The position numbers and the translations under genes were made by a program. Under the pieces are notes generated by a model that was given only the letters and a program-made list of their open reading frames with translations, had not been told where the DNA came from and ran no database searches. A stretch of DNA of 64,000 bases from Echinarachnius parma (taxonomy: Eukaryota > Echinodermata > Echinoidea > Clypeasteroida > Echinarachniidae), in NCBI GenBank assembly GCA_037951105.1, contig JBAMJV010010667.1, positions 1-64,000 of the forward strand. Direction: 5' to 3'. Positions within the stretch are counted from its first letter, which is position 1; the number at the start of each line of letters is the position of its first letter. Of this stretch, positions 11,200-22,600 are shown piece after piece.

Positions 11200-11412
11200 T
11201 TATCTTTACTTGTAAATAATTCTTTTTTGTATTAGTTTGTTTAAACCTACGCTTATTGTATCATTATGCATGGATACGCATAACTTATCTTAGGCATGGC
11301 AACACTACTAGCTTTCAGTTTATATTTCCAGACGATTGTGTGTTTTTATTTCGACAGTATGACAGTTTATATTATGTAGGAAATTAATTGTTGTGAGGCG
11401 TATAATAAATAT
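11200..11412. repeat. LINE-type 3' tail, family shared with 53060-53315
   Basis: TACTTGTAAATAAT, the CTTAGG..GGCAT..CA.....TAGCTT order, TGTGTGTTTTTATTTCGA and a final ATAATAAATA tail match the stretch at 53075-53310 in order and spacing. This looks like the 3' untranslated end of a non-LTR retrotransposon; no reading frame is kept. Confidence 0.4.
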
Positions 11413-11965
11413 ATAATTTTTATACACAGATTGCCAGGCATGTGAATGTAAAATCCAGAGTCGTAGAGGTAAATATACTGTAGCGAGTTTATATTATTCC
11501 TTTACTTATCATTGCAGACATTGTTCTAAGTTCATAAATGGTTTTATTTATCCCAAGAAATGTTTAATTTCTTACAATTTTTGTAAAATATGATAAAACA
11601 CACTACGGAATAACTAGAATGCTATCAGTAATTGCATACGTTGTAAACATACAATTGTGCTTATATACAAGCATCCATGAAATAACATGAACTGACCACA
11701 TAAATGTATAATTTTGATTAATTTTACATGTCACTCTTTTTGTATTCATGTACCACTGTTTTCTTACTGCAAACTATAAAATACAAGAACAAATCAGATG
11801 AAGAATAAACATAATTGTGCTGTTCTCCATAATTATACCTGAAATAATGAAACAACTTGTTGATGAGTGGTAATTCATGATTGTTGATGTTTTAAATGTA
11901 TAAAAACCGATTAATGGTCATATGTATTCAGGGGTACATTATGTCTTCAAATTGATCGCACTATA

Positions 11966-12147
11966 CAGGGTGGCCCCCAAAAAAACGGAACGGGGTACTC
12001 GCCATAATAAAGAAACATGATGACTCATGTTCACGGGATAAGGCATCTTTTTCAAATAAAAATGATACGAAGAAAGTAGATTTGGTCGAGTAGTTTTTTG
12101 TTTTAGGACGTAAGTAGTTTTTTTTTTCGTTTTGGGGGGCCACCCTG
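11966..12147. mobile_element. Mariner-like MITE, 182 bp
   Basis: CAGGGTGGCCCCCAAAA at the left and TTTTGGGGGGCCACCCTG at the right are inverted repeats, flanked on both sides by TA. The inside matches the start of the 1.2-kb element at 47094-48324 (GGATAAGGCATCTTTTTCAA against GGATAGGGCGTCTTTTTCAA; TTTTGTTTTAGGACG in both). TA flanks and CAGGGTGGCC ends fit the Tc1/mariner group; no transposase is present. Confidence 0.65.
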
Positions 12148-12188
12148 TATGCACCAGGAAATACATTATTGCAAATGCCTATGTGTAC

Positions 12189-12450
12189 TGTGTGGGTCTT
12201 TGTGTGTGTGTGTGTGCGTGTTTATGTGTATGTGCCTGTGCATGCGTGCGAACAAATGTGATTGGGTATGCGTATGTGTTATATTTGCACGTGCGTGTGT
12301 AAACGAATGTATGAATGTGCATGCGAATGTGTATGGATGTGCAAGTGTGTGTACGAATGTGTATGTGTGTCCGTGTGTGTGTTTTCTGGAAATGTGCTTT
12401 ATGAGGGCGTGTTCTGTATTTTTGTAAAAAATGTGTGTGTGTGTGTGTAT
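12189..12450. repeat. GT-rich microsatellite/minisatellite
   Basis: Interrupted (GT)n with GTATGT, GAATGT and GCGTGT variants across 260 bp. Open frames through it (Cys/Val-rich) are artefacts of the repeat. Confidence 0.8.
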
Positions 12451-12875
12451 GTGGTAGTACTTTAGTCTGTGTGCGGGTTTGTGTTTCTCAAGCTGACGTC
12501 GCAGAAAGAGGAGTGGGTGTATGACCTCATAATCTGTCCAAATTCAGGTCAAGAACTATTGTTTGTACTGTCGTTTGATTAGCAGCTATATGGTCTAAAT
12601 TAATCATAATGTTCAATCATTGTGAATGTCACAATATACATTATTAATACTCGATTGGCAATTTGTCAAGTATCGCAAACCTGTATTGCTACTTTTAATC
12701 ATAGCTATTGGCACGGGAAGTTCTTCAACTGAACTTTATAAAACACAAACTTGCAAAGTATACCAGATTGTACGAACATGCATACTGGTGACCAGCATTA
12801 TTATACCTTCCAAAGATAGTTGTTCAAGGGAGATTATATTTTTGTTTTGACCTCGGTCGTGAAGCTATACTTCCT

Positions 12876-12965
12876 CCCCCCCCCCCCCCCCCCCTAACCA
12901 CACACTTACACATATACACACACACGCAAACACACACACACGCACACACACACACAAACACACAA
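12876..12965. repeat. C tract followed by CA-rich repeat
   Basis: About 19 C, then interrupted (CA)n up to 12965. Confidence 0.75.
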
Positions 12966-13460
12966 ACCCGAGTTCGTTACCAGACAAAAGATTAATAATC
13001 CGTTGTAAAATCCGATTTTCAAGCCTATAGACAATGATTCAATTTTCCATGATGACACTAAACCACCGAGTCAATTTGAACGTAATATTACAGTTACATC
13101 CTCTTCTTCCTTACACACATGCACATTTATACGGTGATTGCACGAACATTTCTGTGTTTAGTTTACCCTTTCCTCTAAGTCTCTTTTTAGCAATGTTTAG
13201 ACAATAAACACGTTTGCACTTTATGTAAGTTACCGGAAACATAAAAAGGCACGTCAAGTATTCTGTATAATTTGTTGATAATAGCAACCAAGGCCATAAC
13301 AGAAGTATTATGCATACCCGATCCCTCCTCTCTATAATGATCTTATTTGTCTGAGTATTAGGGTATCCTACTCCAAAAGAATTTCTCCCTCTGGAAAGTA
13401 TAGCTTATACGATTATGATATAGACTTCTGCTATGCCATGTCTGTGACGAATGAAACATA

Positions 13461-13610
<150 letters not shown>

Positions 13611-13898
13611 CTGGGGTGTTTAACAAAGATCCTAAGTTGAACTTAACTCAAGTTGGACTTAAAAACTATGGTAAGCCATTTGTAGCCTGTGTAGCCTTGG
13701 AATAGAATGTATTCAAAAGCAAAAATACAATACATGAAATCTCCTTGATAATACTACATATTTATGATTTAAATCAATGTCTTATGCCTTTTAAAAGAAC
13801 TTTTACCCCTCAAAATTAAAGAAACTAGCGGCTTTCCATAGTGTTTAAGTCCAACTTAGAGTCAAGCTCAACTTATGATCTTTGTGAAACACACCCTG
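13611..13898. mobile_element. MITE with CTGGGGTGTTT..AAAGAT ends
   Basis: CTGGGGTGTTTAACAAAGAT at the left answers ATCTTTGTGAAACACACCCTGG at the right (last two bases outside the counted 20), and AAGTTGAACTTAA / AAGTTGGACTTAAA words are arranged symmetrically within. The same ends enclose the larger composite at 32161-33015. Confidence 0.65.
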
Positions 13899-15334
13899 GT
13901 CCTTTATTGCGTTGTATACACAATACGCGATAAAGGAATTTCATGGCTATTTCTTTCAATATTAAAATATATTTATTATTCGCATAAATTCATATTAACA
14001 TAATTCAATAATCATCTATCTTCACTATAATAATTATACATATTAAAGTTTCACACTTTCAAGACTTTTCTCAATAATTGTAATACCTCATGTGCAGTGG
14101 CCTGTAAATAATAATATAATATCAAAACTATGTTTATCTCCGGATTTTAAACGCTTCTGCCATCATTTGATACGAATAAGTACAATGTTCAACTGGTCTT
14201 GGTGTCAAAAAGATGCTCATTTAATTTGAATAATCTAATCTTTATTGACATAAAGGATGTTAACATACTGTACATTCATTCAACTGTCTTTATCTCTGAG
14301 AACTGTTCCATGATTTAATTGATCTTTGGCCTATACATATTCAATGCAAGATATGATAAGAAAATATAACACAGTGTACTATGAAGCAACAATTAAGACA
14401 ATACGAAACTATCGTAGTGTAATCAACGTGTATAACATGAGCAGTATTCTAAGGATAACATTGAAATGTCATTTAAAGCCAGAAACACAGATAAATATAA
14501 AGCACATAAATGATGGCGCTGTAAACAAAATGGACGAAAAATACATGTTCATTATATTCACCCAATGTCCATAATCTAAGCCTCGTCAACAGTAATGTCA
14601 AAAAAGAATATTTCACAAGCGGGGACTTGCATTATTCTCACACACGAGATAACATAAAACACTTTTGATAAATTATGAAGATACATCTGTGGACTAGAAA
14701 ACATGTTATTGGCCAACATATATTCTTTCATATCTTTGGAATAGAATAGGTCTATAAAAAAAAAAAAAAATTCAACGTTACTCTAAATCCGTTGGTTAAA
14801 TGTAGTATTCAAGCGGAACATTCCAATGCTAAAAAACTATATCCTTATGTGACAGCGTGGCGCATGACTGATTCTGCTAAGTATTACATTATATCTTATG
14901 AACATTTTTATTGCAATATTGACTTCTAGTTGCCAGGCAAGGAAGCGCATATATAATATCAACATGCTAGTGAACCGAGAATGGTACACAGCTATTTCAA
15001 TCTATCTAGACATACCTAGGGAAGTCTCTTCGAAGTGGATTACAAGTTAAATGTAAATTAGTTCGGATTCGTAGCACAGACGCGCGCGCCGCCATCTTGC
15101 GAACGCCTTGCGATGTATGCAAAACACACACTGGCTCAGTGTCCGTACAGCGGCACAAAAATAGCCTATTTTAATCGCGGTGTTGAATTTCTTACATTGT
15201 CCTCTACACCCCACGCATCTTCAATAATCATACTGATGAGAGAGTATGTATTGCCATAGATCTTTGTGAAACACTCTGTATATATAAATGTTCACGACCA
15301 GCCTCCGCAGGGCGTTACACACCGTCCATTTATT
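13899..15334. other. Intergenic, AT-rich, no gene recognised
   Basis: Frames such as 14326-14574 show no family resemblance. A GCGCGCGCCGCCATCTTGCG patch at about 15080 is the only CpG-rich stretch. No transposon ends were recognised. Confidence 0.4.
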
Positions 15335-15467
15335 TTACATCGATGCTACGACCTCCGTGCCGTTGTCAAAACCGTCATTCACGTGACCAATTTCATTCGG
15401 GTCAAAGGTCGCATCCTTCCTGTCAACCGACGACGAAATCGTCTCCAGCGCGTACACATCCTTCTTC
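15335..15467 (-). CDS. Exon 11 of the minus-strand SLC22-like fragment
   Basis: Reads KKDVYALETISSSVDRKDAT and continues to ...GTEVVASM then TAA (complement of 15335-15337). It corresponds to exon 11 of gene A, which starts [12 protein letters not shown]. This is a hydrophilic cytoplasmic tail. AATAAA overlaps the region just after the stop (complement of 15329-15334). Confidence 0.75.
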
Positions 15468-15705
15468 CTGCAAAGATTTTGCAAGAAGTGGTATTGATTT
15501 CGAAATGATGCATCTTTTTGTTAGATATATTATTTATTGTGTTACTTTGAGAGTGTTCTTTATTCTCTCAATTGTGTATTATACATTATAATACACAACT
15601 ATTTGTTTCTAATTATATTCGGAGCATTTCTGTCCATACAAATTTGGTTCTCTTACAATACAAAATAAATGAGAGTTTATTAACAAAAAGAAATATTTGA
15701 CTTAC

Positions 15706-15916
15706 GTTCCGAAAAGTTCCCCTTCCTCGATGGTCTGGGGCAGCCGCACGCCTCGGGTCTCGGGCAGCAGCAGAATGAGACCAGCAGCTGCGATGGAGAA
15801 TGTTCCGAAGATGATGTCGGGGAGGGGGCTCCCAGACATCGACCAAGAGGAGAATAAAGGGGGCCAGGATTCCAGCCACACTGGAGCACATCGAGACTAG
15901 TCCCATTCCCACGCTC
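15706..15916 (-). CDS. Exon 10 of the fragment, frameshifted
   Basis: Starts SVGMGLVSMCSSVAGILAPF and would end TIEEGELFGT, as in gene A ([20 protein letters not shown] ... [10 protein letters not shown]). At 211 nt it is one base longer than the 210-nt counterpart. The extra base lies in a run of C near 15830 (complement), after DVWEP. Acceptor CAG and donor GTAAGT are intact. Confidence 0.8.
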
Positions 15917-16129
15917 CTGATTGCAAATACAGCATTACAATTATGTACCAGGTACGTATCACCATATCGGAATAAGTAGATGAGGTAGAGATCTTTGTGG
16001 ACATAATCAATTATTATTATCTTACAATGTTATCATCAGCCCGGCTTGTGCATTAAGCTTGCCGTCTGATTCGGTACCCAATTTTAAACCCAAGTTGATA
16101 TTAACATATATGTGCTACTCACTAAAAAG

Positions 16130-16450
16130 TAATCGTCTTGGCATGCACTTTGCACCAATCGAAGCATCCAACTTGGCACCCAATTCGTCACCCAACTCGT
16201 CACCATACTCGGCACTCGCGCGGCACCCCACTCGTCACTCAACTCTGCTCCCAGCTCTTCGCCAAACTCGGCACCAACTCACCATACATCTCGGCACACA
16301 TCACGCCACCCAATTCGTCGCCCAACTCGGTAACAACCTTGGCACCCCACCCAACACTCAGTCGGCTCCAAATTCGGAAACTACCTCGTCATCAAACTAA
16401 GCCCCTCACTCACCATCAAACTTGATGCTCAATTTGGCAACCAACTCAAA
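16130..16450. repeat. Degenerate CAACTCGGCACC minisatellite
   Basis: Irregular 11-14-bp units of the form CCAACTCGGCACC / CCAATTCGTCACC fill much of the intron between exons 9 and 10 of the minus-strand fragment. Thr/Pro/His/Ser-rich open frames across it are by-products. Confidence 0.6.
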
Positions 16451-16477
16451 TAAAAATAGAAAAAGGATCTTACTTAC

Positions 16478-16586
16478 CTAATCGGGATTGGGAATAGTTC
16501 AACCGTATATATGAAGATGACAGCAAAAGACGCTTTAATCCCAAACTTGCCCAGCATGGCAACAGTTGTTTTCCACACACCAAGAG
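16478..16586 (-). CDS. Exon 9 of the minus-strand SLC22-like fragment
   Basis: 109 nt, as in both complete paralogues, encoding [20 protein letters not shown] and then AVIFIYTVELFPIPIR, the helix ending in the family's ELFPTxxR motif (here ELFPIPIR). Acceptor AG (complement of 16587-16588) and donor GTAAGT (complement of 16472-16477) are intact. Confidence 0.85.
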
Positions 16587-17505
16587 CTGTGCAAGACCAG
16601 AGACAAGGATATTGTGACAGGATATTTAAAGGGGTAAACAATTGAGATTGTTTACCCCTCTAATAAGCAATAGTTACAGCGTTTTTTCTTCAATCATGTT
16701 CGAAATGTGTATTAAAGATACTTCAGCTTGGTTGCCGCCTAATCGGCAACCTCTAGCAATGCATTTAGTTAGCATAATTAGATTATTACATAATTTGCAT
16801 ATTCCCAGACTAATCGTGGATATTGTGAACCCAGAAGGTAAAATATACGAGATATACCACTTTTCCAAGGTTGTTTTTTTTTTGGGGGGGGGGGGCAGCA
16901 AATCCATTTATGATACCCAATTCGACGTATCATCTTGGCAACCCACATAAATCAAAGATGGCTTTTGCGTTTTAAGGGAGATAATGCTTTTTGCCACTTT
17001 AACGGCATTTATTTTATAAGAGTATACTTTTGTTACTGTTAGCAACCAACTACATTAAAATTTAAGTATTCTAGTTTCTAATTCCAATAACTAAGAGTCC
17101 AACAATTATAATATTATTGTAATATTATAACCAAAATAATGAAGTCGTGTATCATGACATCACACCCAACCATGACTTATTTGACAAATCTTCTTTGAAG
17201 TTATAGTCATTTTTATATAATCGTGCGTGTCCCACATATTTGGGGCAAGATGGGACACAGAATGGGGTTGTAACATTGCCAAAATCGGCAAAAATAAACT
17301 TGAAAGAACTGGGATTTGTTTGTACATGTATGTCTTGTTGCATTGTGTATGGCACTAGAGTCCTGAAATTAGATACAGTTTAAACAAATATTTCGTTTCC
17401 ATGAAGATAATGAAAAAGTTAAAATGCTTTATTTTTACAATACGTACAGAACAGGACTGTACAGAACAGTGTCCCATTCTACAGAATGTTTTATTGAGTA
17501 TGTGG
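16587..17505. other. Intergenic; short hairpin and G tract
   Basis: No upstream exons of the minus-strand SLC22 fragment were found here. There is a 13-bp-arm hairpin (GGGGTAAACAATT ... TTGTTTACCCC, 16631-16658) and a T-then-G tract at 16876-16896. Confidence 0.45.
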
Positions 17506-17688
17506 GTATTATACAAATAATACACGGTCTTGAGTGCGTTGTGTAAATGCATTGCACGCGAGGGCTTGTTAGCTGTGCGTTGTGCACGAGGCGTATGCCG
17601 AGTGCACAATGCACAGCTAACATAGCCCGAGAGTGCGATGAATTTACATGACGCACGATACAAAGGCCGTAGTATTATTTGTTTTATA
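17506..17688. mobile_element. Foldback MITE with about 85-bp arms
   Basis: The arms pair around a centre near 17595: GGCTTGTTAGCTGTGCGTTG on the left with the complement of CAATGCACAGCTAACATAGCC on the right, and outward to CAAATAATAC / GTATTATTTG. No coding frame. It lies about 1.9 kb upstream of gene A. Confidence 0.6.
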
Positions 17689-18114
17689 AATCGAGCTCAA
17701 CCACGGATTGTTTTATTTTGATGGATTATTGAAAACAGACTTGCCAAAATTAGTAACTCAGACTAGATATACTCTCTAGAGTGTGAATTTATTAGGAATT
17801 TACAAAAATCATCAACACTTACTGCACTCGCTTCACTAAATTTGACTCTGCAGATCAAATTCAGTTGATGGGAATTGCCGAATGTTTTCCCACAAAAGTG
17901 AGAATTAGCAAAGAATTGTATGCATTTGCATTCCAAAACTTACCAATATCAAACCACATACCATATAATTTACGAAACTGCTACGATTTATATACTACAG
18001 AACAGATAATTTACAAAACAAAGCATTTTACATCTTTTTTTCTTCACTTTCGCAATTTGTCTGCGTAGAATTCTATGTAAACAAGCATTGTGACGTCTCG
18101 GGTTGCACACCTTC

Positions 18115-18192
18115 GGCACGATGGTTGCGCGGTATCGGCACGGTGGTTACGCGGTAACGGCACGGTGGTTACGCGGTATCGGCACGGTGGTG
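18115..18192. repeat. 22-bp tandem repeat, three and a half units
   Basis: Units starting GGCACGGTGGTTACGC repeat at 18115, 18137, 18159 and, in part, 18181. The period is exactly 22 bp with few changes. Confidence 0.85.
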
Positions 18193-18217
18193 CAATTGGT
18201 GAAAAGTAATCAATGCC

Positions 18218-18334
18218 CACGTGATCGGTATTAGCCAATCACGTTACTGAATTTACCGGAGCCGTTTTATAAAAAACAATATAGGCACTGTTGTTATCTA
18301 CAGGATGAAAGAATAACAAACACCCCGCGTGAGT
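18218..18334 (+). promoter_or_regulatory. Possible promoter and leader exon for gene A
   Basis: A CACGTG E-box (18218-18223), a CCAAT box (18235-18239) and a TATA-like TTTTATAAAAAA (18265-18276) occur in classical order and spacing, predicting a start near 18300. A GTGAGT donor at 18329 could end a short non-coding exon spliced to an acceptor just before the ATG of gene A (TTTCTTAG, AG at 19517-19518). Each element is weak evidence alone; the combination is suggestive. No transcript data are available. Confidence 0.25.
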
Positions 18335-18502
18335 TGTGTGTTTTTTTTAGTACTTATACAATGGATGTGTTTATTTTTGTTAATGTTTTAGCCAAAATAA
18401 ATATCTGAGAAATACAAAGAAATTTCGAAGTGATTTGCCTTTGAACTTTGGCTTAGGCTTTTCGTCTTGAATAATTATGTATTATTCTACACGTAATAAT
18501 GT

Positions 18503-18690
18503 AGGCGTACCCAGTCGTGTAGCGATGGGGGGGGGGGGGGGGGGGGGGCATGGAGGAAAAATACACAATAGGAAATAATTATAAGGGGACATTTGTTGAA
18601 GGGGAAAAAAATACATGAGGTGTGCCCCACCCCCCCCCCCCACCCCCCCCCCCCCTATCAGCCCAACCACGCTACGCCACTGGGCGTACC
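18503..18690. mobile_element. MITE with GTGGCGTAGC-type ends and poly(G) tract
   Basis: The left end GGCGTACCCAGTCGTGTAGC and the right end CCACGCTACGCCACTGGGCG are imperfect inverted repeats; G and C tracts lie just inside (18529-18548 and about 18629-18655). The interior matches 29053-29198 (AAAAATAC, AGGTGTG, CAGCCCAACCACGC / CAGTCCAACCATGC). Confidence 0.55.
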
Positions 18691-19546
18691 GCGTTCGTTA
18701 TGTAAATATATACTCTACACACGCCAAACTTTTGAACGAAGTGCCAGCCAAGACGTATTAAAATACAGATAGTTGCGGTGATAATGATGACTATCTGTTC
18801 CTTAATTAACACTGATTATCTAAGCAAGAAGCAAGAAACAAACAAAACACAATAATAAACGAGTGCCCGATACTAAGAGCAAAGTCCAACATTGGCGTAC
18901 GGGCAAATTTTTGCCGGAGGGGTATTGTCTTTTGATCGAATACTATTCCGTTTGTCCAATGAAAGCTTATAACAAAGTTTGTAACAAACCAAAGAAAAGG
19001 GGGACCTGGCAAATGATTTACCAAAAGTAAGATGATATATGCCAAATATATTACACGATTTGCCCCCCCCCCCCCCCCACACACACACACAAACTATTGT
19101 GTGTGTGGAGGGGGTTGTTGTATGGTCACTACATCCCCATGCCCCCGATTCATATATACGTCTGTATAAAGTCCGATCAAACATGACTCGATCGTACTTC
19201 AGCGTTCTAAGCAGATAAATCGTACCATTTAAATTTGGGTCAATTAAATAATCAACGTTTGGCCTTCATGGTTCGATTCTAAGATAGTAGTTATATTGGA
19301 ATTATTTAATTTGTGAAGTATTTATTTTCCCTAGAATCATTATGTCGTGACGGAGGGGATTAATCCTTTGTTGTTCATCATTAGCTTGTTTCGTCAATAT
19401 TATTGAATCGGATTATCATTTTGACACTGTCCCAACAATTATAAGATATTCAAGAACTACATCATTCATTATTTAGCGGTAAATAGGATTCGTCACAGAA
19501 TCGTTGGTAATTTCTTAGAGATATATCCCCGAAGTTCTTTTGGAAA

Positions 19547-19696
19547 ATGAAATTTGACGACATTTTGACGGAGATCGGGCAGTTCGGGCGGTACCAGCGA
19601 TGGGTGTACGCCATGGTGGCTTTGATAGCGCTACCGGTTGCTTTCCAGCAGATGGCTCAGGTGTTCCTGGCGGGGTACTCGGACCACTGGTGTGCC
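19547..19696 (+). CDS. Gene A exon 1
   Basis: ATG at 19547; residues 1-50, beginning [20 protein letters not shown] and ending GYSDHWCA before donor GTGAGT. The MxFDDIL...GxFGRYQ opening is typical of SLC22 proteins, and no in-frame ATG lies close upstream, which fixes the start. Contains TM1. Confidence 0.92.
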
Positions 19697-22600
19697 GTGA
19701 GTATCGGGTATTAATAGGGAGGGAGAGGGGGAGGAAGGATGGAGGAGGGAGGGGGAGGCAAAGGGAGACCGGGATGGGAGAAAGATGGCGCAGGTGTTTC
19801 TGGAGAATTACTCGGATTACTGGTGTGCCGCGAGTATCGATCATTGGGAAAGAGGGAATGGGATGAGGGGCAAAGGGCCACTGAAGTGGTCTTTGGGGGG
19901 TCTGTGCCGGGTACCCCCGCCCCCACTTCATTAGTGTCGATTCTTCAGGCATTAGCTGAGCGGTTTCTTCTTTTGTCACCTTGCAGTTCTTATCTTGGAA
20001 GCTTTTGGATCCTAGCTACTCAATGCCCTAAAATCAAATCTACCGGCTTCAAGCAAGCAGAAATCCAAAACAAAAGGACTGGGCGGGGTGGGGCTCGGTG
20101 AGCCTCCCTAGTTTCTACACTGTTAACATGTTTTTAGTAAATAGTAATGTGTTATGATTCAAGAGATTCAGTTCAGGTTTTCACAAACGGTAAATATAAT
20201 AGTGCCCCATTTTTATTTATTCTAAATACTTTACTCAAGCACTGTTGTGAAGAAATTTGTAATCTAAAATTAATAACATCCAATTGTTGGTGTTCAGAGA
20301 TTTTCGTTGCATAGTCTATAAACAGAAAACATTGTTATCTACGAAAAAGGCTGACCAAAGGTCCACTAGAGGTTAAGCCCAAATGTAGATTACGGGTAAT
20401 CTAGGAGATTGTGGGAGCTTGGTAGGGAATCAGGGCAAGGATGGTGGGAGGATGTGTGAGGGAAGAATCAAAGAAATCTATCCAATCCACGGGCGTATAT
20501 ATATACAGGGGAATGAAAAAGTAATTGTGTTTGAATAATATGTTCTTTGCTAGAATATTGTCTCAAATTTCCGGAAGGGGGGGGGGGGGGGGGGGGGAGG
20601 CTGTGTGCAGTCCCTTATTTTCCTAACCCCTATCTTCTTGCCTCGTAACCATAATGAGTCCCTCTTATGCTAAGATAATTCCTTGATACTATTTAATTTT
20701 TAAAACATAGAATCCTACATTTGTATTCTTTTAAGAACGCATGATTTTGCACGAGAGGCAAAGTTAGTATCATCAGCTAATACATGAAATAGGGAAATGG
20801 ACATTATAGCTCATAGCCTAAGGTAAAGACGGCTGTTATATTATTTGTTATAGGTGTATATAGAGCTGGTATGACGAGATTAGATAATGTTATGAGATAA
20901 ATCCTCATAAGTATACTACATGCAAGATGTAATGACACATGGGCCCCGTTGCAGAAAGAGATTGTAAGTCAGACACTTTGCACGTTTCAACCAATCAGAT
21001 TCGCGCATTTAGAACACATGATCTGACTTACAATTTATTGTAACTTACAATCGATTGTATCTCTTTCTGCAACGGGGCAATGGACATAACATTTAATAGT
21101 AATACTTTTTCTCGTAGGTATCGAGCTGGTCTGACGAGGACTGTAGTAAGTGGGGCCTCAGCGACCAGGATTGCATCGACGCCAAACGCAATGCGAGTTC
21201 ACCTGTAAACGGGACGGAGGATGAGCTCCAATGCTACAAGTACGCCGTGGTCGACGGCCTCGCCTTCCAACCCGGCCTCGACCCAGCGAACTATACCAAC
21301 AAGTCGACGATCGAGTGCAACGATGGCTGGGTGTACGATAAGAGCCAGTACAAATCATCGATTATACAGGAGGTACGTACAGAATGACACATCTTGTATT
21401 TACAATTATGTGTCCATTGGACCAGTGGGCATGCAACTTGCATGCGATTCATCCTCATGTTATCAAAGTTGGGCAATGTCAGTATTGCTACGAGTACCGA
21501 TATCTGCAGATAACTCACTTTGCAAAAACAAACATTGACATTGCGAATGTGCAATGTCCGTATAATCATGGATAATGAGCTCCAATATGAATAATTTATT
21601 GACACACGAACCCGTCATTTGCATTATAAAATAGTACAGCTTTGTAAGAAATGACGCCTCATTTGACGGACTCGATCCATCTCCTTAAATCTGTAATGTT
21701 TGCGGATGTTCTAATCGGGTCTGTGATGTTAGGTATGATTCCAGTCACGATAATAAAAGGCGTAGGTGGCGGGGGTCTAGGAAGCTCCACATGTGCACAT
21801 GTATTAAAAGTAATAATTATTCACAAACTCATTGCACTGACTTTGTACACAGTTTAAATTATCCCGTAGAGATTTTTAAAATCCAAACACTTTAATCACA
21901 CATTACTTTATAAAGAGAAATTTAGAAGAAAAAAAACGAAATCTGCTCCATGCTTCTGCTGGTAATACAAATACAACCAGGTGTGTGAGAACCGCTAGAG
22001 TACTCAGTAAATGTTGTCGATTTTGACAATGTTACCACATCCCTTTAAATGTCTAAACTTTTCTTCCCTCTGCTTACAATTCTAGTTCAACCTGGTGTGC
22101 GACGACGCTTCCAAGGACAGCCTCGCTCAGTCTCTCTTCTTCGTTGGTGTCCTTATTGGATCTTTGCTTTTTGGCGCCGTTTCGGACATGTAAGTTTAAA
22201 GGGATAGTCCAGTTATGGTCAAACGGAATTGTAGTACCTAAATCGTTAATTCATTAAATAATCGTTAATTCATTAAACACTAAGAGTTATAATTCGATGA
22301 TGCTAGAATCGTAGAAAACATATACGGGTAAGTAATAATGCTGTTAAAAATCAGCTGTTAACACGAGAGGGCGCCCTCCAGACTGTTGGGATGTTCAACC
22401 ATTTTTTTGTTTATATTATTAATATGTATGTTTGGTTAAAATACTTATTCAGTACAGAAATCATCAAAAAAATAAATTAGTTCTCTTTCGTATATTTTCA
22501 ATTATGTGTACGATTTATTAATATTTTCTTATATTATTGAATACATGTTGGCCCCCAACATTTATTCCACTCTGATATATAACTTTAATAGTTTTTCATT

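Larger units (their letters stand above)
15335..16586 (-). pseudogene. SLC22-like transporter 3' fragment (exons 9-11)
   Basis: Three minus-strand exons match the last three exons of genes A and B: 16586-16478 (109 nt), 15916-15706 (211 nt) and 15467-15335 (133 nt including stop). All have AG acceptors; the two internal donors are GTAAGT. They would encode the last transmembrane helices and cytoplasmic tail of an SLC22 organic ion transporter. The middle exon has one extra C in a C run, which shifts the frame between the helix segment ending ILLLVDVWEP and the downstream segment DIIFGTFSIAAAGLILLLPE. No exon 1-8 sequence is seen between 16587 and gene A at 19547. The fragment therefore looks like an inverted partial duplicate that is not expressed as a full transporter. 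A sequencing error could explain the frameshift but not the missing exons. Confidence 0.8.
19697..21117 (+). other. Gene A intron 1
   Basis: Contains the exon 1 tail duplicate (19785), a purine-rich GGGAGGG stretch (about 19715-19780), a poly(G) run (20578-20597) and the inverted-repeat element at 20941. No other exon-like frame. Confidence 0.6.

Noticed and set aside
12149-12465. Cysteine-rich frames resembling a small secreted peptide
   Set aside because: The cysteines come from the GTGTGT/TGTATG repeat; two overlapping frames look equally 'cysteine-rich'.
15613-15912. Reading the whole 99-residue minus-strand frame as a protein
   Set aside because: Only its first third (to DVWEP) is transporter sequence; the rest is the exon 10 sequence in the wrong frame after the extra C, then intron.
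16587-19546. Exons 1-8 of the minus-strand SLC22 gene
   Set aside because: Looked for complements of [12 protein letters not shown], PESxRWL and MKFDDIL coding words; none found.
19600-20101. Plus- and minus-strand frames overlapping gene A exon 1 and intron 1
   Set aside because: Shadows of exon 1 and the purine-rich intron; the minus-strand frame is Pro/Thr-rich from the GGGAGGG repeat.
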